In this document: one piece after another, positions 1 through 14,200 of the stretch
Position numbering within the stretch: the first letter of the stretch is position 1
Layout: each line of letters starts with the position of its first letter
NCBI GenBank assembly: GCA_020091685.1
Contig: CM034595.1
Span: forward strand, 43,546,351 to 43,610,350
Direction: 5' to 3'
DNA length: 64,000 nucleotides
Origin: Lutjanus erythropterus
Lineage: Eukaryota; Chordata; Actinopteri; Lutjaniformes; Lutjanidae
Notes under the pieces: model-generated
The model's database searches: none
What the model was told of the DNA's origin: nothing
What the model saw: the letters and a program-made list of their open reading frames with translations, nothing else
Position numbers and translations under genes: made by a program

Positions 1-199
1 CACATTTAACTAATCATCCATTAGAGACCTCCACTAACCTTATACAAGCTATTTCACTGCAGGGGTTAAAAGGAAGGCTAGAATTATGTTTAATGAGCCT
101 GCCGGTTGACAGACCTCATTGTAGAGTTAGACAATGGACATTTTGGAAAAAATGAGGCAAACACGCAAAATTAAAATCAGTGCAGGCAGATTCATGCAC

Positions 200-960
200 T
201 CTTAGAAATAAGAGCTCCAAAATGGTTGCACCTGACGGGGGGGAGATTCTACCAAGAACCATTTGCTTCTGCAGAACAGTTTTAAAGAAAGGGTTTGTCA
301 AGGGTTCTTTGTAAGAATAAAGGTTTCTTTTATAACCCCTTTTCATCCAACAAAGAAAAAATGGGCTCTTCAAAGACTGTTGAAGTTCTTTGTACCGTAA
401 TATAAAAGGGTTCTCAGTAGAACCCCTGGGTGGGTTCTAGATATAAGACAATTGTTCTTAATGACTTGACTGGTTAAATAAAGGTAAAATAAAAAATACA
501 ATATGAATAAAAACCCTTGGAATACAGAAGCATTCTCGGTAGAATCTCCTGGGTAGGTTCTAGATAAAACTCTCAGAATATAATAAGTGTGTTCTACTGA
601 GTGTTTGAATATAAAAGGGTTCCTGGTAGAACACTCTGAGCGTCTTTTAGATAACACAAAATGGTTCTCTGTAGAGAACTCTCTCACTCTCTTGAGTGTG
701 TTTTAATAAAAAACTGTGGGGTATAAAAGGGTTCCCAATAGAACCCCCTTAGTGGGTTCAAGATAAATCCTTTGGACTATAAAAAGGCTCTCAGTAGAAC
801 CCTCTGGGTGGGTTATGTTTAGCACCTTTAGAAGGTGGAACAACTCTGGACAGATCCTCCAGAGAGGGTTCTGGCTGGAGCTATTATACCAGAGAGGGGT
901 TCTCTGTAGAACCTGTCATAGGAACTTTTATAAAAGGTTCCACCAGAAACCAAAAACAGC
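200..960. repeat. Degenerate tandem array built on GGTTCT/AGAACC units
   Basis: A unit containing TATAAAAGGGTTC, then a few bases, then AGAACC, recurs around 398-425, 610-635, 720-750 and 780-805, with more GGTTCT and AGAACC words up to about 960. Each unit can fold on itself because GGTTCT and AGAACC are complementary. It lies in the intron after exon 7 of the ntrk1-like gene. No coding potential is seen. Confidence 0.6.
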
Positions 961-2105
961 TCTCCTATGAGGACAAGCCAAAGAACCCTTTATGGTTCTA
1001 GTTAGCACTTGTATTTCTGAGGGTTAACTGGAACCTTTGCCTGCAAAATATTAACTTTTGTGATTAATGAAGCTTTTAATTAATTTTTTTCACCTTTAAA
1101 AAAAAATAAAAAATGACACTGCAAAAAACACGATTTAGAAAAGCTCTTTTATGAAAAGGGAAGCCACACGAGGACCGTGAATCAATGGCACAGAGAGCCA
1201 CTCAGCAGTAAACACCCACTGTTCTGGGAGGTAATTAAGAGTAATTAAAGGGCTAGCGGTTAACGAGTGTCCGTCCACCAGGGGGGCTGATGTTGATAGA
1301 TTAGCTGCACTAACGCATTTACAGACTGCCAATCACTGCGGACGAAGCGGTTTTCCGGAGTAGGAGGGAAAAGTCCATTAGCACAGGCTCAAATCAGATC
1401 TTAGCGCGGGTTATCAGCCCCATTTTCCTGACGTTCATTATCCGTCCCTTGATGCTTGTGCATTTGGCTTCAGCTGATTGGCGCCCCCGCTCTTTTTGGC
1501 TTTATTTTCTAATGAGTGTCACTGAGTTGCTGATATACGATATTGTTTGGGCAGTATTTTTTCAGTAATGTATCACTAATGCATCTGACTGTGTTTTCTG
1601 TGGGACCGCTGGGTGCTGTCATTCCTCAGTGTTCCTCAACTTCCAGCTGCACTAATGCATCTGAATGGAGAAAACAACAGTAAAGATCCCGGGTCAAGCT
1701 GTGGCTGTAATTTAGAAGTAGAGCACATCTGAGGTGAAGGAGTTCTTTAAGAGCAAGGCGAGATAAGTTCACTCTCTTTTGTCCTCTCATTGTATCCCTA
1801 AATTAAATGGCAAGCCATACCTGCAGCACTTCACTCGTATTATTTTAACACTTCTCACCAGTCGCCAGAGTGAGTGGCAGATGACAAAGAGCTCCATTAG
1901 AAGCATGGTGGGTACACGCTCGTATTTGTAGAGGGGGCATTTATAAGAAATCAGTGCAGTCCATTTCTCTTTTCTCTGGCTGTCCACCCTGCCTGCACTA
2001 GAAAAATGGCCCCAGTGTGCTCTCGCCCTAACCTCCATTAAGCCCGACGACTCGTATTGAGCCTGTGAGCTTTCAAGAGTGCGGTTTTATTTTGCAGGCA
2101 CTTAC

Positions 2106-2244
2106 ACTCAATGTCCAATTGCACCATCTCCTCCCCGGGCCCAGCTTGGTTCTCGGCCTCGCAAGTTAGGTTGTGCAGGTTGTCACTGGAGGAAACGTTG
2201 GTGAGGTAAAGGACCAGCTGTAATGTGGAGCCCCAGATTATTTC
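2106..2244 (-). CDS. ntrk1: ntrk1-like exon 7: second half of Ig-like domain 1
   Basis: A CTGCAG acceptor precedes 2244 and a GTAAGT donor follows 2106; phase 0 in, phase 1 out. It encodes STLQLVLYLTNVSSSDN, then LTCEAENQAGPGEEMV, which holds the F-strand cysteine of the Ig fold. The NVxS and AENxxG pattern is shared with TrkA. No later Trk exon was found down to base 1. Confidence 0.85.
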
Positions 2245-5200
2245 CTGCAGCAGCCGACAAACAGCGCACACAAAGAGCGGAGGGGGTTAATGCAGCAGGT
2301 CACACCTACATATGGATCACTTGGAGACACACAGGTTGGGATCCAATTTACTGCTGTATACTGTAGATCAATAGACTACAACTGAACTTGAACCGACTGA
2401 AGAGTTTTAAACATAACACGTCTGTGAAGGCTACTGAGCAAAACTGTCAAAAACATGAAGCCCTGGATCTGGAGACACACAAAAGAACTCAGGTCTCGGA
2501 CAGTGCGGTTTAGGGACAGGAGTTCACAAACATATGTAGTGCCAAGACCATTTCCCAGAGGAAATCCTCTTGTCTCTCTTTTCTGTATCTTATGAGAAAT
2601 AAATGAGATCTTACAGAAGTGTCATCTGTTTCTCCTAACCCCCACTTTGGAGAAAAAAGCAGCAAAACAAAAGAAAAGCAGGAGATATTTTGCCGAGCTC
2701 ATAAATGTCTCAGAGGTGGGTTAGCATATTAGCAACTCCAGTTCTTCTCTGTTGAAGTCGGTGGCTTTTTTTTTTATAGATTTTTTTGCTATTTGCTTGA
2801 AATAAGGTCTGTGGTTAACACAAGCTTAAGAGATTGTTGTACGTATAAAATATAAAATTTAAAAATACATGAGAGTAAATGAGACTACAGTGGTTGTCGG
2901 GGACATTAAACATCAACATGCCGAACACTAGTTAGTGGGGGTGACGCTGAGTCCTGTGAACGAACTTCATGTAGTTCGACTATAGTGTAATGTTAGCTTT
3001 TCAATTCTGGTGATAACATTTACTCTTGAAAAAAAAAAAAAAAAAAAGGAAAAATTTTTCCAATTTTTGTGGAGGGAACCAGCGGGATGATTCTATTGCT
3101 ATTGCTCGGCTTCCTACACCGGTACTCCTGCTACTTCTCTTTTAAGCTTCCCTTAAAAGGAAAAAAAAGAAAATAGAAAAAAATATATGTTTAGAGTAGA
3201 AATAGAACGTGTTATTTTGTTAATATCTGTTTGACATATGCATATACACTGAAAACTCTTCACTACCTGGGTAGTGACGTTAGAGTGGAGTTTCTCGGTA
3301 CGCCATCTCACACTGGGAGTGGGACTTCCTGTCACATGACACTCAAATGTCAGGTTTCCTCCTTCTTGGGTCTTGTCTTTGGTGGAGACGATGTGCACCT
3401 CTGGCAGACCTGAGAGCAGCAGAGGGGACGGCATGAGCACAGGTCGCTAATGTGATGGTACAACGGAGCGTAGAGCTGACCTTTTTTTTTTTTAAAACAG
3501 TTTAGAGAAACGGCACAGGACCAAAAACTCTCTCATATGTTTCCTGACAACAAGATGTTCCTACTGTATGTGATTAATGTAACAATGCTGAGCCCATTTC
3601 TTCCCTGCATTTCACTGCACCTACTAGATGGAGGCATTAACTTTCAGAAGAGCAACAACAAACGGTTATTATTTTTCATTTTGAGGCCAACTGGATGAAA
3701 CCTTTTCATTTTAAGGATTCATTACACCACATGAGACATTGTAGAGATTAAAAATGTCACTTTGTGATAAAATATTTAAAGATCCCCTCCAGACATGTTT
3801 TAAGATGTAGAAACCTAGTTTGCTTTGAATCATTTGTCTGATAGTTTTTTTCCCCCCATTTTTTTGCTCATTTTTACCAAAATAAAATTCTTAAAATTAC
3901 ATCTCCTACTTCTTCCTCATTGACAAATACAGATTCTAAGAATGTGTAAATATTTTTTAATTCAGAAGTTCAACTAAAAGATGCAAAATGTCTTCCGCTT
4001 CACTGAAAAGTCCACTTTCAGTGTTTGCGTACTGGAGGAGTACAGCTTTCACATCACACTTCTATTCAAATTCCGTCCTGGACCACGATTGGCTGCCAAA
4101 GTAGTTATGATGTTATAAAATCACACTTGTGTTCATTTAAAAATACATATTTTTGTGAGATTTGACAACGCAGTCTCACGGCAGTCCACCACTGGTCTCA
4201 TTCCACAGTCAAGACAGCAATAATAACAGAACATCCAGTTAAACTTTCAAAATAAAGCTTGCTGAGTAACATTTCAGGTAACGGTCGCAGTTTACTTCAG
4301 GCACAAAACTACTCGGTTAGGTTTAGGAAAAGATCATAAGATGGCTCACTCGTTAGCTACCTCCATCATCAAATCTGCAAAAAAGAAAAAGAGTTTAATT
4401 CAGAATTTTATGTGCACTGTCTGGCCAAAAAAAAAAAAAAGAGCCACACACTCTAATATTTCATTGGACCACCTTTAGCTTTGATCATGACACGCATTCG
4501 TCCTGGCATAATTTTGATAAGCTTATTTAATGTCAGAGCATTTTTTCTGTCCAGAGGTGCATTCATTTTTCATCGAGATCTTGTATTGATGATGGGAGAG
4601 TCGGACGGCTGTGTAAAGTCTTCTCCAGCACATCCCAAAGATTCTCAGTGGGGTTCAGGTCTGGTGGACAGTCCATGTGTGAAAATGATGTCTCACGCTC
4701 CCTGAACCTCTTTCACAGTTTGAGCCTGATGAATCCTGACATTGTCATCTTGGAATATGTCCGTGTCATCAGGGAAGAAAAGAATCCATTGATGGACAAA
4801 CCTGCTCATTCAGGATATTCAGGTAGTGAACTGACCTCATGTTTTTGGCTCATAATGCTGCTGAACCTCAAATCAACCCCAGATCATAACTCCGCCCCTA
4901 CAGGCTTGTACAGTAGGCACTAGGCATGATGGGAGCATCAGGTTATCCACCCCTCTTCTTACCCTGATGCCCCCATCACTGTGGAACAGGGTAAATCTGG
5001 ACTCATCAGACCACATGATGTTTCTCCATGGCCCCAGATTCCAATCTTTATGCTCTCTAGCAAACTGAAGCCCTTTTCTCTGATTAGCTTCAGTGATAAG
5101 TGGTTTTCTTAAGGCCATGCAGCTGTTTAGTCCCAATCCTTTGAGTTCTCTTCACACTGTGTGGAAATGTTCTTACTTTCACTGTTAAACACAGCCGTGA

Positions 5201-8200
5201 GTTCTACTGTTGATTTTTTTTTTAAGTGATCTCTGATCACGATCATTCAAGATTTTTTTCCGCCCACATTTCTTCCTTGAAGATGATGGTTCACCACGAT
5301 CCTGTTTAAGAAATGAGGAGCTGCTCACTGCATCAGTCAGGGTTGAATAACTTGTTGTCAGCTGAAACCGATGGAAGGCTCTTATCTATTCACTTAGTTA
5401 AATCCAGGTGGTGACTTTTTTTTTTTTTTTTTTTGGCCAGGCAGTGTATAACATCACAACACAATGCAAAACGAAGTTCAGACATTGAAACGAAACCCAA
5501 ACTCACTGCAGTTGTCTATCACCAAAGAGTTGAGGGGCACTTCCTTATCATTGGAGAAACAAGACAACATCTGGCTGTCCACGTCACCGCGGTCATTAAG
5601 CTGCCACTGCTGGAGCCAGTGAAGGTCACAAGAGCAAACCAGAGGGTTGTCCCTCAAAACCCTGAAGAGAAAAAGGAGAAAAAAAATTAGCTTCTACTGA
5701 CTACTGTTTTGAAATCTTTATGATTCATATTTTCTGACAAAAACACACTGGAACGACAAGAGCTTTAACCACCAAACATTACATTCATAAGCATGACATT
5801 GTAATCCACTCAGAAAGTAATGATATACTTCTTTTTAAAAACACTCCAATTTAAATGATTAAAACTTAGTTTTGATGTAAAACCTTGATGAATTTTACCT
5901 TCAGATAGAAAATAATCTTCCATACGCTCCAACTTTAGATTCTATTTTTCTTCTGCTTTCAAAAAACTTGTGAGTAAAAACTAGTGAAAAGGTGTTGCTG
6001 CCATGCACTGAAAAGACTGATGTCACATCTTTTCTTTTAAATACCTCACTAAGTACGTTCACCTAAAAAATTAACCTCAGAGTATGATGAAAACATAATA
6101 TCATAAAACTACAAATGCACTTGTAGTCCTCCTAATATGTATATTAACGTTTAAAATCTGCATACTTTTACTCAGCATCATAAGCCAACTTTGTACCTTT
6201 AAGAGCTCTTAATAATGTCACCTGAGAGGATGAAGCATTTATTCTCTCTGCAAAACTTTCCTCGGCTTTCAGCTTCTTTAGCTTTTGAGCTAACTCCTCC
6301 CTAGGGAGGCGACCAGACGGCATCCTTAGATGAGATGCCTGAACCTCAACTGGCTCCTTTCTACACAGAGGAGCAGTCATCAGTTATGGATGACTGAGCT
6401 TCTCACCCCATCTCTAAACCAGCCACCCTCCTGAGAAAACCCACTTCAGCCACTTGTATCCAGGACCCAAAGTGCTATTAATGATAATGAAAACATTACT
6501 GTACTGTAAAAAAACAATAAAGTAATAAAATTCCATGAGTCCAGAACAACACTGCAGTGCCTTCGCACGTCACAGTGGCTCTCTGCTCTGCGCCGCTTGA
6601 AATACACACCTATTTAACAAAATCTGAGCAAGTAAACATAATCAGGCAGCTGCTGAAATGCTTCTGGTGGGGCTTGCAGCCGTGCAGAGTATGGATCAGA
6701 ACCGTGGCGCAGACATGCCGCGTTTGGTGGAATCAAGCAGTTGCTCGAATATATATAACTAGCTTACAATACAACTTCAAGGTACTATGTGGAGTTTTCA
6801 GAAAACTATTGACACCAATTGCCATTAAGTGAAGTGCAGCCACATACTGTCAGGAATACACTGACTATTGACAGGTGCCTCATACGACTCGACTACAAAA
6901 AAACTCTAATCCTTAAGTAATTAAATTACCCTAAAAAAGTAATGTGCACAGTAACTAAGGTTACGCTTATTTAAATGAATGAGAGTACAAATTTAAAGGG
7001 ACTCACAGGTTGAGCAGCGGAAGATAATGAAACACTCGCCAGGAGATGTGTTCCAGAGAGTTTGATGCCAGGTTCCTATGAAACAGAGAGAGAGGACACA
7101 TGATATAATCAACATTTGTTGTGCTGTTCTACTGCTATACAGTATGTAACACAATATTTATGTTGTAGCTAGTTCAAGAAAACTTCTTCATGTGGTACAT
7201 TTCGTTTGCATGCATTTTTATTTTCCTAGAGGAAATGTGAGACATAAATCTGTACATATAGTCACTAAGGTAACGGTAACTTGGCAGGGAAATTGAAATG
7301 AGGTCTGCGATCGTGCCATCTGCTCGAACGTTGTGTTTCAGAGAGAGTTTAAATCTTTCAGGAAAAAGATTAACCATTCTCAGTCTAAATAAAAGAAAAA
7401 AAATAAAGTAAAAATGTTCTTTTCATTGTTGTAATCTTTCTGTTCTGCAGTTGAGTCACGCTGTGATTTGATTGCTCACTTTCAGAGGAATGCTTACCTG
7501 CTTTGAATTACTCTCAGTGGAAAACGTTAATGCATCCAAATGGGTTCTGATCAATTACCTTGGCAAGTATTTCACACCAGCCAGGAGCGACATTCACAAA
7601 CACCTCCAGCACATCTCTCAGTGTTTGCTTAGTGTTCAGTACATTAGGTGATTAGTCCAGTCACAAACACTTCCAGGAGGAAGGATACTACTCAGATACA
7701 CAGAGTGGAATACTCTGTATGCAAATACAGAAAAATCTATTTGGGAAAATGAGGTTTTTATTGAAGAGATTTTTATATAATGTACTAGTAAAAAAAAGAA
7801 ACTGAGACTTTTTTGCTGCATGATGACCAGGTCAACAAATAACGGATGAACTGCCATAAAATTTTGGACCGATATTCACGGCCCCCAGAGGATGAATCCT
7901 CCTGATTTCATGATCCCCTGCTTTTCCACTAGCACCACCAGCCGAAAGTCATTTTTTGGTGAAATATCTCAACACCCGTTCGGAGAATTGTGATTAAATT
8001 TAAATTTCTCATGACTTTGCCGACCCCAAGACATTTCCTGTAGTGCCACCAACAGATCAAAGTTTTCATGAAACATCTCAGCATCGACTGGATGGACTGG
8101 CACACATTTTCATCCAGATGTTCGTGGTACTCAGAGGATGAATTTTAATCACACTGGTCATCACCTGGTATGTTCTCTTACACGTTTATGAGGTCGATAT

Positions 8201-11200
8201 TAATGTGAAATGTCTCAACGACTATTATTACATGGCTTTGTTTATTACTTGATTCTGATTGGTCAGTTACAGCGTTCTGCATTCGGTCTGTTACTTCTGT
8301 ATGACATGCCGTTGCTATGACGAACGGTTGTGGTGGATGAATAGATGAATGAATAGATCAAATGCAGGCCAGAACACTAGAGTTAGGGAGACTTAGGGAG
8401 TTCTTTGTGGAGCCAAAGTCATACTCATTTTTAGACATAGCCTACCTGACTTATCTTCAGTTCTGAGGATGTTTAAAGTTGCTGTACATAAACTTTCATT
8501 TTGGAACCATTATTGAGCATTAAGCATTTGACAGCTTAAATAGATGCACAATAACTCATTGAGTGAATCTGCAGTGGTATCCTGGTTTTGATTTTATTAG
8601 AGATTTTTCTGTTTATATGGAACATGAAAAATCTGTTTTGTCTTATCTCTGTATTCATGATTCAGTGTCCAAGGTTTCAGAGCGTTTGTGTGCAGTTGTA
8701 CCTTGAACTCTCACCATCTCAACCACAATCTTATGTACCAGTTTATCAGGTTAAGGTGTTGACATGCCACAGTATCCTTCTTTCTATCAGAGAACAGCAG
8801 GTAGCATATGCAGGTTTCTCAAAACTGTGATAAGGTCTTTTCCAGGTTTCAGAAAGCAGGATATGTCATTTACATGTGCAAAATATAAGCATACTCGTGT
8901 GCATGTATACAGAGGTACTGTTTGTCGGGATGTTAGCATTGTCAGTGTAAGTATGTTGGAGTGCTCACACTAGCATTTAACTAGTCCGAGTCCCCGGACA
9001 CACGCTGCAGGTATAAGTTCCAAATAGAATCACGGCATCCGCTATCTACATTGTCAAAGTCCCCAGGAAACAAGAACAAGCTCCGAGCTGCAACCTACAT
9101 GCTGAAAATGGCAAATTAGCACCTGGGATGCTAATGGTATGAACATAAACATAAACTAGCAGTTGAGCGCTGTGGAGCATTTAACTAAAAGCACTGCTGT
9201 GCCTATGTACAGCCTTAAAAAGCCCCTTAGTGAGTCTTTGTCAAAAGTTTCAGAACAAAATTAACATTGTGAATAACATAATCTCACATCTAAAATTGGG
9301 TATGTCAGGTTATCATATTAAACCTGTGATAGATGAACACTACATATCTTTTTGTCAGTCCTCTCAGGCCACTAACATATCATCATAAAGGTTCTCATAT
9401 GATCCTCAGACAGCCAAGAAACCACGCTGTAAATAAACCTCCCTCAGAAGATGACAAAAAGCCACACTGGGGAGCGTGCACATGGAAGCCAATACATATT
9501 CACTCTGGCAGGGCCAAGGGTTCAATTATTTGTTTTCCCTGCTCCCAAAAGTTCATGTCAGATGGGTTAGCCATTGGGGCTTATCCATTACCAGCTCGAT
9601 TCCTTCCCGGGCCCGCAGGGGGGAGAGCAGAGCCGGGAATAGCGGCTCATTTTCTTTTGCCCATTCTTAAGAACTGAATGCAGCTTTATAAAAGACGACC
9701 GAGTTCCAGAAGACGAGAGCGGAAGAAGAGAAAGGAAAGTGGTCGTGGCTGACGCAGCCTCCATGTTCCCTGCCCAGTTTGGTTATAGTCTCTCCATCTT
9801 AATCTCAGAAACACATCTGTCACACAGAAGCCCCCCCTCTACCCCCCCCCCCCCGGGCCACCCTCTCCTTCCACAGTGAAATATTGATTAAGTGATAATG
9901 GACCCTTAGTGGAGTGTATTTATTATGCATCAGTTGTCGATAATCCGCCAAAGTGAGCGAGTAAAAGGTGACTGGTGGACGTCTTCTCCGATTTCTCAAG
10001 CTCTCCCCGCCTACCTCACCAGCTCCCATTTCTGGTCCTCTAAACCCGCTCCTGTCCTTTAGATAAACAACATCGGGCATGTTGCACACGCTCAGAAAAA
10101 CGATGAGGACAAGATGGTGGCGATAAGGGTTCGGCTGCTGATGAATAGGCAGATTTGATGGTTCCAGTCGATAAAACATCATAGTGTTATCTACTGCTGC
10201 GCCTGGATTGTGAGGGCAGACTGTTCAGAAATTATGGAACTTTTACACACTGAAAAACATGAGAAAAGTCAGCAAGTTAACTACCAGGCTGCTTGATAAT
10301 TTGTTGTCTTCATGATTGTTGAAAAAGGTATCATTTGACCGATATTATCAGCCTGATATTTGCCTATCACAGCTATACTAGTCCATGTCAGTATTAGCAT
10401 GCATGTATACTTTTAACAAAACATAATGTAGCATTTGATCCGTTTTCTTAATTCAGGTTTAATATACATAAACAATATTTTGGTATTTTGCAGCAGAATT
10501 AATTGACTTTCGGGCTGCAACTAAAGACTATTTTCAGTGCTGACTTTTTGTTTAGTTTATAAAATATCAGAAAACTGTGACAAATGCAGATCACAGTTTC
10601 CTAGAGTCTTAAAATAGCCTATTTTGCCTGACTAACGGTTCAAACCAGCAAAGATCAATTTATAAATATCATCTTTAAGGTTCCAGCAGATGTGCGCCTG
10701 CCCTTAATAAAGAGCCTGGATCCACTTGAGTTTTCTGCCTCTTAAAAGGAAGTTTTTTCTTGCCACAGTTGCTTCAGTGCTTGCTCTTGGTGGGAACAAT
10801 TGGGCTTATGCAGAAGAGTACGGTCTAGACCTGCTCTATTTAAAAAAACACCCTGAGATAACTTTGTTATGGCGCCATACAAATAAAACTGAACTGAATA
10901 GAATATAAAATGGAGAAAAGCAGCAAATGCTCATATTAGACAAACTAGAACCAGCACTGAAGTATGCTAATTTGTCTAAACTTGCCTCTTCTCACCAACT
11001 ACTTTGAGTCTCTTAAATGACCTCACATGTTTACCAGATCCTTGGATGAGTAATACAACCACTTGAACAAACAACTGAGTCACTGCGATTCAGAGAAACG
11101 TAGCTCCCACTTCATGTGACACAGTATTAACGGGCCGGCTGAGCGCTGACTGACAGGGACAAATAGGACTGACCCACATGCGGGTCAAAACATGACGAGG

Positions 11201-14200
11201 GGCAAGACAATCCTTTTGTATTGACAGGGACACTTACACATACTGGAGCTTGAGGTTGTTTTGGAAGGCATCGAGAGAGATGAGCCTCAGCTTACACGAC
11301 GTGATCGTGCTGGAGAGGGAGAGTAAACACGATGAACATGAAAACAAAACAGGGTTTATCTGGACAGAAATATAGCATTAAAACTCAGACTATAGACCTA
11401 CTGAAAATTGTGTGAAATAGATAAGAGCAGATGATCCATTATTGACATTTATTTCTTGAAATAATCAACAAAGTCTCTGCTCTCTTTTTGGAAAGGGATA
11501 GTGTGAGACAATAAGGAGTACTCTGAAACCGCTGTAAAGAGTCACTGACCATTTGCTAAAAACCTAAACCAATCCCACAAGCTGTGATTATCCAGTCATA
11601 TCTTAACAACCGTAAGTAGGCGTGGCAAACCTGTCGAGCTTTGGATTTCTCTACATGTTGAAACGGCGCATACAGGGCTGTAGTTAGACAATTAGCATAA
11701 GCATAAGAGTTAAGGACCACTTTAAGCTTTTAGCCTATCGAAAACTATGTTATCATTGTCGACATTAAACTGCACATGTGACGTGCGAGAGTGGAAAACT
11801 TGATGAGAGTCAGCTATTGGGAGAGGTTAGCCTTCAGGGCTTTCTCCCAGGGTAAGGTTTTCTGGCAAAAAGGCTTGCGTAAGTCAGGTGATGTACCATA
11901 AAGAGGGACAATGTTGATGTGAGGAGGAGGCTGTGGAGGGTGAATGGGTCAAACACAGGATTTTCATGCAACAGAGAGGGACTTATCTCCTGTGTGACAC
12001 CACACTTATTATTGACTTATTATTTATTTATTTTTCGTTAACTATTTTAAGTTTCAGGGACAGTTTTTGTGGCACAAACACTACCTGGTTAAGATTAGGC
12101 TCAAAACAGATCCTTTCACAACACTAATCAGCTGTTAGAAAGCTTGAAGGCTAATATTTACCACGTACCAGGCGACAGTAAGTAAGAGGGACTTATATAA
12201 CAGTCAGTTGTATGGAATAACACTGTATAGAGAACTGGAAGTTACAGAACAAACAGTACACAGTGTAGTACAGTACAATACATCAGGATAACAACGTGTT
12301 AGTGTGATACCTGAAAGCATGTATTGTTCATTTGTCTGACAGTAGAAAAGCTTTACTTACAGGTTCTTCAGCTCTCTGTAGTTTTCCAGATCCATTCTCG
12401 TTATATTCTCCAGACCGGCTTGGTTTTCTATGTGACTGGTTAAAGAGAAAGAGAGATGCAATGCACATTTTATTGTGACCTTCAGCCTTTTGTTGTGCTA
12501 TATTCAATGAGGCCCACACTGAATGAAAATAATAAATGAAAACAGATGGAAAAGAAACAAACAACACTTGAAAATTATAAAAAACAAGAGACTGAATTCC
12601 TTGGCCAGTGACATACATAATAATGAAAGAGTTTTTTTTGTCATCAGCTGGAGAGATGATGGGGAAGAAAAAATGATTTGCAATTCTGCAGGAAAGACCA
12701 GGGTTCCTACACCTTTTCCTGTCAAATCCAAGCACTTTTCACTTTTTAAGTGCATTTTCAAGCTTTTGCTGCACCTTACAGCTGTGATAAATGACATATT
12801 TAAATATACATATGTGCTCAAAATGTCTAAATCAGATGTTATTGCGCTATAAACAACCAAAATTATGTTTCGTGACAGAATTCTATAGAAGGGTGATAAA
12901 GCAAAACAAAATAAAGTTTCATGTTTCAGAATGTGATACCAACAATTAATCAATTTATTGGTTATTAATTGCTCATTAAATTAATTGCCATCCATTTTTA
13001 TAATTGATTAGTCCATTTGAGTAATTTTTTTTATAGAAAGAACTCTAAATTCAGCTTCTTAAATGTGAATATTTTCTGGTGTCTTTACTCCTCTCTGAGA
13101 GTAAACTGAATATCTTTGGGTTGTGGACAAAACAAGACATCTGAGGACGTCATCTTGGACTTTGGGAAACACTGATCAACATTTTTCAACATTTTGCAAC
13201 ATTTTTTTGGTCCGAGCAACAAATCGATTAATAAAGAAAATGACTGAGAGATCAATTAACAATGAAAATAATCCTTACAGGAAAGATTTGAAAAACAGGT
13301 CCAAACATGTAGAACACAACATTTCAGCTGTTGTGTGAAAGAAATGCAATTACAATTCCAAGCATCATCAAGCAATCTATCCAAAATCTGAGCACTTTTC
13401 AAACCTTGAAAACACTACATTAAAATTCAAGTGCTTTCAAGGATTTCCAGCACCTGCAAGACAAGCCTGCAAAATGGTTCTTCATTTTTTAACTCAAACC
13501 ATGCAGAGAAATGCCAGTATATCGACGATGAAAATCCAACAGCAGAAGAGGTTGAACTGAATTACAGTCAACATGTAACCGTTGTAACCTAGCAGCAAAT
13601 TACACAAACAATGAACCTCTTTTTAAAGGCATCGTTGTTCAGAGTTGGAGACACAACAGCAAAGAAAGAGGACGTGAAGAAAAACATAAATGTGGGAGTG
13701 AGCTGGAGTTTAAACCATGGTTATGTGAATCAAGTGAGATAATTAGAAAATCAAAAAAAGGTATTAAAAAAGAAAACTCACATCCAAATTCAAATCTGCT
13801 GACCTCCTTGACATCCACTGAACAAACTAACAAAAGATAACAAAAATGTCCAGGGACCCACAAACCGCAGAGCCCATATCAGAACTCAATCTACTGCTCA
13901 TGTGGAAAAAAAAAACAAAAAAAACATAAAGCCTTAAGAGATGCCGGGTAGACGAGGCTGATGGGAAATTCTTTTCCAGACACAGCCCACCAATTCAGCA
14001 CTCAACACAAGGACAGCCAGCTCTTTTCATGAGATGTTTGAATAGATGGCTTGATCGGACCGACCAAGAATCTCACCGGAGCAAACTGTCCACGCGGTTC
14101 TCTGCCCTCGTCCACCTCTCACTACACCCCCTCCTGTGCTATACATGAATGTTGTCCATTTAGCTCGGGAGGACACTGCATGGACTCGATTTAACAAATG

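Noticed and set aside
4481..4923. Two overlapping plus-strand ORFs of 74 and 91 codons
   Set aside because: They are opposite-strand readings of the degenerate Tc1-like element.
12504..12953. 149-codon minus-strand ORF
   Set aside because: It spans the edge of a CAGGGTT-type MITE and intron sequence, and its composition is phenylalanine/serine-rich as expected of AT-rich DNA.
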